Notes under the pieces: generated by a model
Databases searched by the model: none
What the model was told of the DNA's origin: nothing
Seen by the model: the letters and a program-made list of their open reading frames with translations, nothing else
Shown here: one piece after another, positions 1 through 11,300 of the stretch
Layout: each line of letters begins with the position of its first letter
Numbering within the stretch: position 1 is the stretch's first letter
Program-made: the position numbers and the translations under genes
Assembly (NCBI RefSeq): GCF_001680005.1
Contig: NC_033569.1
Location: 1,860,001-1,924,000 of the forward strand
Length of the DNA: 64,000 bases
Reading direction: 5' to 3'
From: Plasmodium coatneyi
Lineage: Eukaryota; Apicomplexa; Aconoidasida; Haemosporida; Plasmodiidae

Positions 1-625
1 GAAAAAAAAAAAAAAAAAAATTAAAAGTGAAGCGATAGTGCAAATGCAAATGCGAATGCAAAAAAGTCATAAAAAAAAACTTAACAAAACGTTTACACAA
101 TGCAATTCATAACGAAAAGGGGAAGGAACGAATTTGTTCATTCATATATCTTTCGAATAAAATGAATAAACTGAAAACGTGCCTTCCTACAAATATGCAC
201 AGCAGATTATTCCATGTATACAGAAGTACACACATCTCTGTGTTTAATTAATAAGGCACATAAAATGGGGGCATTCACCCCCGGGTTTCGTTGAAGAGTG
301 CCATTTTGGCAGTGTGTATTTGGTTTTTCCATTGAAGTCCAAACAGAATGTTGCATTGCACATTACATTATTTTCCTTTATCTTGTGACGCGATGAGATA
401 ATAGCACTGACATGATCTTCTCCCTCGGCCTGTAGATTTTACTTTCCGCCGTTTCCCCGCTGGACGGACATACTGGCGCAGCACATGTGCATGCCAAAGT
501 GGAGTGTCCTCCAGTTCATACTTTTCATAAACAGGCAACGGGGTCCTATCGTGCATACTGAAAAAGGTACACTTGCACGCATATGCCATGAATTCGTGGT
601 TTACCCAACGGTATGCGGCTGCACC
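1..625. other. Intergenic, downstream of zuotin gene
   Basis: An A-run opens the window. No coding region can be supported. The one open frame here (368-589, minus) is short, has no recognisable motif and abuts the 3' end of the chaperone gene, so it probably lies in its 3' UTR. Confidence 0.5.
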
Positions 626-3600
626 CTACTTTGCCGCCTTCTTGGCTAATATCTGTGCCCTGAGAGTCTTCATTCTAAGGATAACTTCCTCCAGCGTCCT
701 CGTCTTTATCTCAGAGGCCACTAACTGGAGCCTCTCTTTTTTCGGTAAAGACGCAGGGTGCTTCATCAGTGCTTGTTCCAACAAATGCTGCTCCTGATAT
801 GTCCATGGCCGCTTCACCTCCGCGTGGCCATTTAAATTATTCGTCAAATTATCTGTAGACTTATTTGTCAAATTATCTTTCCCCTCGGCTGCCATTTTTA
901 CATCCCTTTTATCCAAATTGTCATCGATTTTTTTCATGACTCCTTTATTTTGATTTTTAAAATTATCAAAAGCAGTTTCTTCAAAGTTTCTGCTTAAATT
1001 TTTTAACGTTTCATTTTCGAACATTTCTTTCGTCTTCTTTATAACTTCTTTCACACTTTTAGTTTTTATAAAATTGGAAATCAGATCCCATCTGTTTCTG
1101 GTCCCCCCTGGGTAGGACTTCAATGCCTTCGCAAGTAGGGACACTTCCTGGGCCGTCCACTTGCCGCACGTGTTACTAGCTTCGTCATCCTTCTTTTTGT
1201 CATTTTCGGAATGGTGACCACTTCCCTGTTCATTCATTAGCTTTACATTTTCGCTAACCTGTTGATGCGAAGGGGAAGAGCTGCTATTCGTCATTCCCCC
1301 TTCTGCTATGCGTGCATCCCTTTCTGCTTTGTTCCTTGTATTTGTGGTTTCCTCCGAGTTCTTCTTTTGTTCCTTTTCCACAACACGGGTAAATTGATTA
1401 ATGTATTTTTTAAATATCAGAATTAACAACTCGATTTCTTTGTCCCCCAGTTCTACGTTCTTCAGGTGCCCTATAAACCCGGTGGTTCTGTTTCCCCCAC
1501 CTTCGTTGCTGTTCTGTGTTTGACTGGCCATTTGGGCCGCCACTTGGTTGACCGTTTGGCTAGCCACCTGCTTGCGTGTCGTGCTGCTGGCCGTGCTACA
1601 CGTCGTACTGCTCATGGTGTTATTCCGCAAGTCCATGTTTTCGGAGGGGCTCCTCTTGGAATGGTCACCGTTGGACAGTTTTGGCTCTCCTGAATTAACT
1701 CCGTTCGGTACCTCCTCCATATTTACTTGTTTGTTCTCATTCTGTTCGTCTTCTCGTTTGTTACCAATGGGGTGCACTTCCACTTGTGGGTCATTTCCCC
1801 CTGTTTCGATTTTGCTCTGATGCAAGTGGTTAACTTCACAAGGGGGTCCTTCAAAGGAGCTGTTGCTATTCATCACTTGGTTTTTCTTGTCCTTCTCTAC
1901 GCGAAAGTTATCCTTATGGTCGTTGTTGCTGATCTTAGCAATATGTCCATTTATGGTGTTCATTTCCTCCGTCTTGGTCGTATAGTCTGTGCCATCTGTT
2001 AAACCCGCGGAGTTTTTCGACGGGCCCGATTTGGCGCATTCGGGGGGGTCCTTCCTCACTGAATTATTTGCGTCCTGCTTGGCAATTCCGTTTGTCCCTA
2101 CCAAGTTGGGGGATCCATTTTCATAAACACTGTTGGTGTTAATTAGGGCACTGCTATCACTCTTGCCGTGTGCAGTGTGTGTAGAATCTTTTCCCCCTTG
2201 TGACTGCTCACTAACTTGGGTACCGTTGGAGGCATTCACTTTTTCTACAGAAGGAGGATTCCCCTTTTGCAGGTTAAAATTGAGAAACACATAAATATCG
2301 TCTATAAATTCACACAATGTTTCAAACGGCATAAGGGATAATCTTTCCTGTACCAAATCGGAGTCTACATGTTTTGCTAACTTCGTTAGGCACAGCGATT
2401 TAATATGGTGTCTCCAAATTTTGACAGCTGCTTTGTTGTCTTTATTTTTTTTATCATTGCTTTGTTGGTTGGTGCTGCTCTCCTTTTCCATATCGTTCAT
2501 GGTGGCATCTGTTTTTTTCTGTTTCTCCAAAATGGACAATTCTTTTTTCTTTTGTTTCTCCAATTTGAGTCTCTTATTTTCTGCAATAATTCTGGGGTCG
2601 TTATTATAGGCTAAATCTACCAATTTGATAATTCTTAAATTTTCCGCCTTGGAAGCCTTTTTCTGGATTTTCTTATTTTCTCTTTCCATCCATCTCCTCT
2701 CCTCTCGACATTCTGCGTCCTCATAGTTGTACTCATTTTGATAAGAGAAATCTCTCCAATTGATAAAATTATACCAAAAGTCGTAAAAATATTTTACATT
2801 TTTTATATCGGTATGTTCATCTCCTATGTCTGGCACTGGTTTTTTAGCTGACCATTTAGCATTTCTCTTAAAAACTGGTCTGAGGAATTCGTAAAAATTC
2901 GGGGCCTCCTCCAGCTCTGTCACTGTTGGAATGTATTCATCAAATGGGATGGAACTGTCATACTGCTTTCGAAGTGTCTTGTCTGATAAAACAGCGTAGG
3001 AGTCTTGAATTTTTAGGAACATGCTTTTTTTTTCTTCTGGCGTTAGTTTTTCTATGTTGTATTTCTCCATGTAATACATAAAGTCCTTTTTGGTCTCACC
3101 ACTATCATGTTTCCCTTTTGCCTTAGCATTATCATCGTTTCTGTTACCGTCTTTACCCTTCTCCCTTTCCTTCTTCCTCTTTTTTTCTTTTTCCTTTTGG
3201 TTTAAAAAGCTCGTGCCTTTGTTTTTATCCGGATGAAATAACAATATAAGTTTTTTGTATGACGCTTTTATGGTCTCCAAATCATCTGCCTCTTCTACAC
3301 TTAAAACCTCATACACATTTATGTTATTGTTTATGCATTTTTTCACTAAATTGGAGCTTTTCTTATTGTTTGCCTTTTCCTGTTTCTTCTTATTGCTACT
3401 GTCCATGTTCGTATCGTCATAGTCATCTTCGTAATTTTTGTCCCTATTATTTTTTGTGGACCTTTCCTTGTTGTACTGGCCACCCTGGTCCCCTTCGCTG
3501 TGGGGTTCCTCTTCCCCCTCATTCTTTACTTTAAGTTCATTCAAGTAATCTATTTTTTCTTTATAGAGAAATATTTCCTCTATCGGGATGTGTTTACCTT

Positions 3601-3835
3601 CCTTTGCCTTTTTCTTTTTCCCTTTTAACAGGGCAATTTCGTACTTTACATAAAACATAAACCCCGCTGGTTCGACCTTTTTCTTTCTTATACTTACGCC
3701 ATGGTGGGTAGACAGGTAAGGTAGGCTGCTAAGTTGGCTAGCGTAGTCCTCTTCATTTTTCGCGTTAATGTCTTGTAGGCAAAAGTGTTCTTCTCCATTC
3801 TTTGTGCACGCATTTTTTGGTAATATGTCTTTCAT
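626..3835 (-). CDS. Zuotin / DNAJC2-type J-domain chaperone with two SANT domains
   Basis: This 1,069-residue protein has the full zuotin/DNAJC2 (MPP11) architecture. The J domain starts near residue 170 and has the HPD catalytic loop (FHPDKN) near residue 201. A roughly 60-residue charged insertion then separates it from the last J-domain helix (DSYAVLSDKTLRKQYD). A zuotin homology domain follows (FWYNFINWRDFSY, then EERRWMEREN), then about 400 residues of Asn/Ser-rich low complexity, and two C-terminal SANT/Myb repeats beginning KWTAQE (about 895) and RPWTYQE (about 1010). Family members bind ribosomes as part of the ribosome-associated complex and stimulate Hsp70 on nascent chains; the SANT-bearing forms also act in the nucleus. 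The P. falciparum counterpart is, from memory, annotated as a DNA-binding chaperone. It is a single uninterrupted exon; the start is the first in-frame Met and is followed directly by conserved-looking sequence. Confidence 0.93.
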   Translation of the reverse strand: MKDILPKNACTKNGEEHFCLQDINAKNEEDYASQLSSLPYLSTHHGVSIRKKKVEPAGFMFYVKYEIALLKGKKKKAKEGKHIPIEEIFLYKEKIDYLNELKVKNEGEEEPHSEGDQGGQYNKERSTKNNRDKNYEDDYDDTNMDSSNKKKQEKANNKKSSNLVKKCINNNINVYEVLSVEEADDLETIKASYKKLILLFHPDKNKGTSFLNQKEKEKKRKKEREKGKDGNRNDDNAKAKGKHDSGETKKDFMYYMEKYNIEKLTPEEKKSMFLKIQDSYAVLSDKTLRKQYDSSIPFDEYIPTVTELEEAPNFYEFLRPVFKRNAKWSAKKPVPDIGDEHTDIKNVKYFYDFWYNFINWRDFSYQNEYNYEDAECREERRWMERENKKIQKKASKAENLRIIKLVDLAYNNDPRIIAENKRLKLEKQKKKELSILEKQKKTDATMNDMEKESSTNQQSNDKKNKDNKAAVKIWRHHIKSLCLTKLAKHVDSDLVQERLSLMPFETLCEFIDDIYVFLNFNLQKGNPPSVEKVNASNGTQVSEQSQGGKDSTHTAHGKSDSSALINTNSVYENGSPNLVGTNGIAKQDANNSVRKDPPECAKSGPSKNSAGLTDGTDYTTKTEEMNTINGHIAKISNNDHKDNFRVEKDKKNQVMNSNSSFEGPPCEVNHLHQSKIETGGNDPQVEVHPIGNKREDEQNENKQVNMEEVPNGVNSGEPKLSNGDHSKRSPSENMDLRNNTMSSTTCSTASSTTRKQVASQTVNQVAAQMASQTQNSNEGGGNRTTGFIGHLKNVELGDKEIELLILIFKKYINQFTRVVEKEQKKNSEETTNTRNKAERDARIAEGGMTNSSSSPSHQQVSENVKLMNEQGSGHHSENDKKKDDEASNTCGKWTAQEVSLLAKALKSYPGGTRNRWDLISNFIKTKSVKEVIKKTKEMFENETLKNLSRNFEETAFDNFKNQNKGVMKKIDDNLDKRDVKMAAEGKDNLTNKSTDNLTNNLNGHAEVKRPWTYQEQHLLEQALMKHPASLPKKERLQLVASEIKTRTLEEVILRMKTLRAQILAKKAAK

Positions 3836-5390
3836 TTTGTTCGTTCGGAGGGGGTAACCGATAGGTAAAATATGATATGGGGAGTGATGAATGCGTCTGC
3901 TTGGTGGACTGTCGGAATGGTTGGAATAGAGCTCGTCGGTCGGCTTATCGGTTAAACTGCTGGGTGTACAAACTGGTGCTCAAATTGCTACCGTCGAAAT
4001 GGCTGCCACGTGGGGGCTTATAAATTCTTTTAAATTATAAGTGGTCACCCCAGGATCGCTCACGCGCACAGGTACACATACATGTGCACATACATATAAT
4101 TGCAAAAATGCGACTAACTACACGTGGCTAGCGTCAACACAGGTCGGTTCATTTGTAGTGCTCCCCTTCTCCCACAAACAGTTGTTCACATGTACGTGCA
4201 CACAAGAATGCCCCTATTCTCCCTCTCTCACCCCAAAAGACCAACTTTCACTGATTTAAATGAAAACGTAGGGTCGTGCATGGAAGGGCCAGGCGTCTTC
4301 AATTCTTTCATGCCGATTTTGTGTGTTAAAATGTTGGCCACCCACGAAGCTCGTTCACAATTACGCAAACGCGTGTTCGAGCGCATGTACGTGCACATAT
4401 ATGTATATATATTTATTTTTACATGTGTATATTTATATAGATGGGCTTATCTACATTTGTTTACATGCACCTGCGCCATGCATGTGAGCATATGCGAATG
4501 CACACGTGGGGGGTGCTGCTCGTGCGTTCATAAAATTTTCCCTTCTTCTGTACATCAAAAAGGAAGTGTTCTGTAGGGCAGGCAGCATAACTACATGGGT
4601 GCGCACGGATAATAGGCATAAGTATATATATAAATATATATGTGCATGCGTATATGTATGTGTATATGTATATATACGATACATATGTCCGTACGTACGC
4701 ACGTATGTGCTTGCGCTTGGCTGTAGACTACTAAATGACGCTTGTGCAGGGGTGGGTGATTCGATTCATGCGCATAAATTGAAAGGGCACATGCTACTCA
4801 GATATTATATGCATAGTTACAAAAAAAAAAAGAAAAGAAAACATACTGAAGGGTTAATTCCTCTCCCTTATTTTTCAAATTAAAAAATTTATAAAAGAAA
4901 AAGAAATCCCATTGAGGTATACACGTAACCCACGCGTGCATGTACGAACGGGAGATACGTCATATTATTCCTTGCATAATAAATTTCCATGGGAGAAACC
5001 TCTTTCACTTGAAAATTGCAAAAGGTGACTGAATGAACCTCATTGTAAAGCGAAAGAAATGAATGACGTGAAGTTGAAAGAAGGGCGAAAGCGCTCGTAC
5101 GCACGAACAAGTAGTACATGTATGGTATGTATATATATTTATATGGTACATGCGTGTTTAACACGTATGATCCTTAAAAGGCTTTTTTTCCTCTCGCGTG
5201 AAAAAAAAATGGATTAAAGAGGAAATGAACCATATACAAGCACAGTTTTTTTCCTTTTTTTTTTTTTTTTTTTTTCTATTCTTTCTCTTTATTTTTTCCT
5301 TTTTTCGTTTAAAATATGAACATTTTTAAATGGTCGCAGGCAAGAGAAGGGCTAATCGTTTTACAATTTGCCCCCCTGTTCTTGCAGCAC
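3836..5390. other. Intergenic/5' region of the zuotin gene with TA-rich tracts
   Basis: No supported gene. It holds repeated TATATG/TACATA dinucleotide-like stretches near 4390-4430 and 4620-4700, many cacacat/tgtgcat words, and a long T tract at 5247-5276. Short open frames on both strands are built from Tyr/Thr/Cys/His-rich TACAYA translation and look spurious. Confidence 0.5.
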
Positions 5391-7077
5391 CTAATGAATG
5401 TACAAATATGTAAACGCGGCTCGTCGGTCATATGTAAAAAATAAATATAGTATATGCATAAATATGGAAACATCTACTTGAATTATTTTTTTGCCATTTA
5501 TTTCTTTTTTTTCCTCCAGTCGCTGTTTGTAATTTTCGCTCATGAGGAGAAGCATTTGCCAGAAGGCCGTTATATTTTCCTTTCCTTTTTCAACATGTTC
5601 CTTTTTCACCTTGCGCAGATTTTCCGGTTTCCCCTCAATGGCAGCTTCTCCATTGTTTCATTTTATTTGTTTATTTTCCCCTCATCTTTTGCATATATTT
5701 TATGTAAATAAAAATTGTTCCCATTAAATTGCCGGTTTTATGTTTGCATAATTTAATATGTGTTAAAAAGAAAGAAAAAAAAAACGAATGAGAGCAGACG
5801 GAAAAATTTACCTTTTTCCAGCAACACATAAGTGATTGTTTGAAAGGAGGCACGTTTCACAAATTAAATAATCGAATGAGCTAGTGTGGCAGTTTGTGTA
5901 GTCCCTTCCTGCACTACATATCGAAACGAATGAAAACAGAAAAACGAAGCTAACTAGAGGAACAATTATTAAATCGTCGTTTACACAAAATGTGGAGATT
6001 TTTTTCCACATTTCTCATTTTAATCGAAATGCGTATTGAATAATTTGTGTAGTATAGCGCTTTCTTATAATTTTATTTTATACGGCTTCTATATGGGGAA
6101 AAGTTCAAAGACGTTATTTCTCCCCCCTTCCCAACTGGATTTTTACTAAGATGATGAGAGTTCTACATATTTGTACAACTGGAGGCAGCGATTAAAGGAA
6201 TATGCACACAACTGGGTAGATTATTGTCTTTACAATTTAACCAAGTGGAACTATGCCCCTTAGGTACATTATGGTTACAGACGCCTTTTTCTTTTTGATA
6301 CAAAATGTTCTCCATATTCATGTCATTTGTCCCTTTGAACGGAAACATTAGTGCCTTCCCCCAAACGATGGACGCTCACCACGTGGAGGCACAGTTTTAA
6401 AATATTCATGTAAATGATAAAGGGAAGGGAAGAAACAAAGGAGTTGTAAAAATTGGCATGCAACAGTTAGTGCGTTTTTGTCGTTTCCCCCTCCGTCGCT
6501 TTGGTCATCTCTGCGTCGAGGGAATTCTTCGCCCGGTTTTGAAAAAAGGTGAGGACATATTTTATCAAGTGAGAAAATGCTCTTAATGGAATGATTCTTT
6601 TGTGGCCAACTTGTACAACGTCAAAAAAGGTGTATCCCATTTCAGAGGGCATAAAAACGAAATATGCCTCTTTGTAGATATAAAATATGTATAACTCTTT
6701 TTTTCCTTCCGTTCAATTTTACTTCTCCTTTCCCCGCTTGGTACAGATTATGCATTGTAAATTGTTTGCTAAACACTGTGTATGTTCTCGCTAACTTTTG
6801 AGGTACTATATTTTGCCCCCCACTTTTAGCGCAGATTCTTTCACAAATGGGTTCCATATACATTCTTAAAATTTTTAAACATAAGTCCTATGTAACTCTG
6901 CACGCGAACATGATGAACCTTTCCCTCCTTACACCTGAAAAAAATTATACGTATAAAGGTTAGGCAGCGTTTGTCCGCATTCCTTGCCGCGTCGCACAGC
7001 CTTATTAATTTTATAATTTTAACTAAACCGTTAAACGAAACTCCCTTGCAGTTATCAACTACTTGATGTTTTTTCAT
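5391..7077 (-). CDS. Possible multi-exon gene, exons unresolved
   Basis: The minus strand carries a run of short open segments that look like exons of one interrupted gene rather than noise. One starts MKKHQVVDNCKG (7077) and is followed by a good acceptor (polypyrimidine then CAG) near 6940. Others include a segment with MGYTFFDVVQVGHKR (about 6640), a hydrophobic segment with a CETC motif (5808-6011) that ends at a plausible GTAAAT donor, and a charged helical segment ending KEINGKKIIQ (about 5480-5660). I could not find one splice pattern that keeps frame through all of them and I do not recognise the protein. It sits between the zuotin gene and the tRNA. Transcript reads would settle its structure. 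Confidence 0.3.
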
Positions 7078-7295
7078 TAAATAGAATTATTTTAATTTAA
7101 TTTCAAATAAGAATATGCAAATACTATGAGCCTAAAATAAAGATAAACGAAATTCTTCTCTCACTTTTTTGAGAGAATTTCCTTAAATATATTTTGTACA
7201 TTAACACAAATTTTTTAATATGGTTATTTTTCCATGTTCTAACATACATTGCATACGCATATTTATTAATTTTAGCAATTTCTGTTTTTCTTTTT
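7078..7295. other. AT-rich spacer downstream of tRNA
   Basis: No gene seen. On the transcribed (minus) strand there is no run of four or more T within about 150 nt after the tRNA 3' end, which is unusual for an RNA polymerase III unit. Confidence 0.4.
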
Positions 7296-7366
7296 GGCTA
7301 CTCCGGGAATCGAACCCGGGACCTCTTGCACCCGAAGCAAGAATCATACCACTAGATCAAGTAGCC
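7296..7366 (-). tRNA. tRNA-Pro (anticodon CGG)
   Basis: A 71-nt cloverleaf is complete on the minus strand. The acceptor arms GGCTACT and AGTAGCC pair over seven bases. The A box reads TGATCTAGTGG and the T arm CCGGG-TTCGATT-CCCGG contains the B box. The anticodon stem CTTGC/GCAAG encloses the loop TTCGGGT, giving anticodon CGG (codon CCG, proline) followed by G37 as is usual for tRNA-Pro. There is no intron and the 3' CCA is not encoded, as expected for a nuclear tRNA. Confidence 0.95.
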
Positions 7367-8388
7367 TAACAAGCCAAAATGTACAAAAGTAGGCAAGGTA
7401 CTATAAGAAAGAGGTTACCAAATTACCAAGGTTCCTAACCCAAAGTTAGAGTATTTCTTCTTCGCTTATCAATTATGCACTTCGGGAGGGGTAAAATAAC
7501 GTAATCTACATGTGAGTGTATATTTATATGACAAAATAATGGCCGACTCGATGGAATGGCAGCACATTATTTTCCCAAATAGCAGCATTTAGCCCTATGT
7601 TCCAAGTATTTCCCCTGTACATAAAATTCTTAAAAATGTTGCTATACTTTCTAGCATCTACCCAACTTTTCACCACCTGGATGGGGAAGATTTATGGCAA
7701 AATCAATTTTTTTTAATATATGTTCTGCATGTGAAGGAGAAACTATTTTCCACTTATGAGTTAATTAATTAGTGTGACAAACAAGGAAAATTTTCGGACG
7801 GTGAATCGTTTTTTCGTTTTCAGTGAACACGCGAAATGCAACCTTCTCTGTGCAGTCCATATATGTGTAGAGGTGGATGGGCATGCATAAATGGGGAAAC
7901 ACGTGTGTGTATGCATGTATGTATTAAAAAAAAGGATACACGTTCGACGCGGAAATGTGCAAAATAAAATAATAAAAAAAAACAGCCTAACAGAGAAGGG
8001 GCGAAATGGCAAAATTAACAAAGTGGAGCAAAGAATCTCCACCTTGACAACTTTTTTTTGAGGCAATTATTTCCCCTTTTTTTAAAAGCAACAACAAGTG
8101 GACGATGAATCCTCGATGTGTCGAAACATGGATTGTCGGATGAGACGCACATCGGGGGCATTCTGCACAAATATGTTTAAGCATATATTCGCATAGGACG
8201 CAATGATGAGGGCTAAAAAAAATGGCTAATCCCGTTGCATAACTACGGGGGGAAAGATTATGCTACTAAAAAAAAAGTACAAAGTGGTTACAAGTTTGTC
8301 ACAAGGGTTAGTGACAACGTGACCGAAAAATGGCCACAAAATGGTGCGAAAGGGAAACATTTGTGATGGTGGATTGGCAGCCTGTCCC
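7367..8388. other. Intergenic region between PLP2 3' end and tRNA-Pro
   Basis: No supported gene. Short minus-strand frames at 7761-8184 are Phe/Ser/His-rich with no motif. The left part is the probable 5' flank of the minus-strand tRNA. Confidence 0.45.
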
Positions 8389-11300
8389 TCACGCGCGTAG
8401 GGATAACTCGCTCCGTGCGGAACACACTGCTACTATAGCTAGGGAGTACTTGTCTGGCTTAAAAAAGCCAAGCTTCGTATTAATCCGAGTGCCCCTTATC
8501 TGACAGGTGTTAGAAGCTTTTGAACAGTCCGTAAAATTATTCCTCGTCCTTGAAAAGTTCGTGTGAAATTCGAGAGAAAAACCAAAAACCAAGGAGCTAT
8601 TTTTTGGACAAGTAAAACTAAGCGACGTATCATTTTCATCCTGATCTGAATTTACATAACCCATATTTTTTACCTTACTGTACGTTTGAATATTTTCTAA
8701 TCCATTCGTGGATTTATCCACACAAGCTATATATATCATGCTTTGCTTAATTTTGCTGTCTTGTAACACCGCAGAGCAGGTGGTTTGGCCGGTTCGACAT
8801 GGATATATATCCACCTTGTTTGCAGAGGATGAACCTTTACCTTTCATTAGAGCAAAGCCAAAGAGGATAACTAAATTGCCAGGACAGGAAGCAGTTATTT
8901 TGGGGGACTCCCCTTGCTGGACAACTTGTGTTATAAAGTCCATTGGTTTTTCAGAGCATAATCCCCATATTCTTATATCGGAATATTTTTTTCCAAATCC
9001 ATTACCACTGCAGGATTCTTTCATCTGTTCACAGCTAGCTATACCATTAGTGCTGCTTAGGTCTTTATTTTTATAAAAATCTAAATTTAGGGAAAATCCC
9101 ATGAGGAGGCTACTTCCCAATGGACATGTTAATAATCCTGGAGGAGGACCCGCATACAATTTTTGTGTGCATTTTTCAAGATATTCACCTATGGATAATA
9201 CCACATGGCTATATTTTTCATGGTCAAATATTTGAACCCCATAAGTGAGGCCATAAAAAGTTAAGGCGTCTTTATACGCTTGTATCATGTTAGGATCGTC
9301 CATGAAAAAGCTAAACGGTAACAACTTGGTTCTTATAGGCATGGAATTCTTATTAATAGAATTAACCCATTTTTCAAAGAAGGTTGAATTTTCTATATTT
9401 AGTCCTGGGTTTCCTCCAAGAATGGATATATCTTTTGAGGTTCTAAATTTCTTCACCAGTTTTTGTGTCTGCTTGCTGTAAGCTCCAGATAACCCCATTT
9501 TGTGAAAGTACAAATTGAAGAACGTTTTTATACTTATATTGTTATCTTTCAATTTGTTGTATTGGTCCTTTTCCATATTCATTTTTATGATTATTTTCCC
9601 CCCCAAGTATATTTCATGGGCTACATGCGTACCATGAAGCCTGAAAAACATCATCCACTTGTTCACATTTTCTTCACATTGGGGAGTGTGTATCTTGTTA
9701 ATGTAGTACTCGTAGGAACATTGGCTATCTTCTTTCAGCCCATCAAAAGTTGGGGGTAGTTTCTTCAAGGCGTTTCTAAAATTGTCTGTGAACCTCCAAC
9801 TCGTTGTAGTTGGTATTCCAGTATAATAGCGTAGGCAATAAATTTTCATCATAAATATAACATTATTTTGCACCTTTAATTTTTTTATCGCATTTTTATA
9901 TTCTGCCGATGCGGAAAAGGAATATGGGAAAATGGACGGGGTACTGACCTTAACATCGGACAGTAATTCCATTTTGTATTGCTCCAAATTTTGTATTTCC
10001 TCTACATTTTTGGATTGGCTACACGAATGTTCAGGGATCACCCACGGGGTCAGTTTTGGCTTATGCTCCTCTATGGTGTAGTCTTCCATCAGTGTGGATT
10101 CCCCGTATGGGGGGCCTCCTCCATGGATACCACTACCGTAAGAAGAGGTAGTACCATTCGAGTTTCCACTGATATCCTTATTCACGCGCATCTCTTCTAT
10201 ATTTATTTGAAGCACAGGTCCCCTGAACCCTGGGTCAACATTAATCGTGGGATCCCCTTCTGGGTTCCCCATAATGATATCGTAACCTAACCCCAGGTAC
10301 TTTAACGACAAATCGATATCTGGGTTGTGTCCCTTATCATATGTTGCTTGTTTCTCTCCATCATTAGGACTATGCGTTAGCACATTATTTTTTATTTTCT
10401 TAATTTGTGTGTCGCCACCAAGTGGTTGCGTATTGGTTATGCTTCCCGTTTCACCCATTAGAGCGTCTCTTAAGTCAAAATCTTTGTACTGTTCATCCCT
10501 CCTCTCTGAATTTATCTGTTTCAAATTTTCCATTTCGTTTTTGATGAAAAAACTATCTCTTCCAAGGCTATACGGAGTTTTGAAAATGCCTATTATGTTA
10601 TCTTCCCCCAGTTTGGAATTTACAATATTGTTACTTCCTTTCTCAGCATTGTCTCCTTCTCCTTTCTTGTTCGCAAATTCTGCAAAATTCGCATCTGAAT
10701 GGTTCTGCAGTGATTGCTGCTTTTCCAGCTTCTTCATGGTCTCCTTCTCGTTGTCCATCTCTTCATTTTCTTCGGCAACTTCGCTGCTGATCTTTATTGG
10801 GAATTTTATCTGGATGAATTTTTCCTTTTCGAAGTAATTTCCTCCAGAGTAGCCAATGCTATCGTTATACGAAGGGAGCATTACCATGTTATATCCTCCA
10901 TTTTTAGGCCGTTCATTTGGGGGTAGTTCATTTAGCTTGGTGTTGTCATGGATTTTTATTTGTTTTTCTTCCCGCATTGGATTTTCCTTCATATTGAAGG
11001 GAGAAACAGTGTCTGTCTCAAAATGGCTAAAGCTTTGAAAATCACTCGGTTCCGTGTAAACATTTTTTTTTTCCTCTTTGGGATAACCTTCCAGCAAACC
11101 ATGTGACAGGTGCTGCTTATTAGGTATCCTAGTGAGGTCCAGCAGGTTGGAGTTATAATTATGCTTATTTATGGTAGCAGCTTGCCCCACTTTGTCTTTC
11201 CCACTGGTAACCTTTTTACAGTTTCTTCCCTCCCTTTGCAAGTTACACAATTTGTAATTTTTTTCATTTTTCTTCATGGCATGTCTCGCTGCGCGGTGTG

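Noticed and set aside
4124..4883. Open frames with Tyr/Thr/Cys/His-rich sequences (4124-4576, 4506-4883)
   Set aside because: They translate TACATA/TGTGCA-type low-complexity intergenic DNA and have no domain or conserved pattern.
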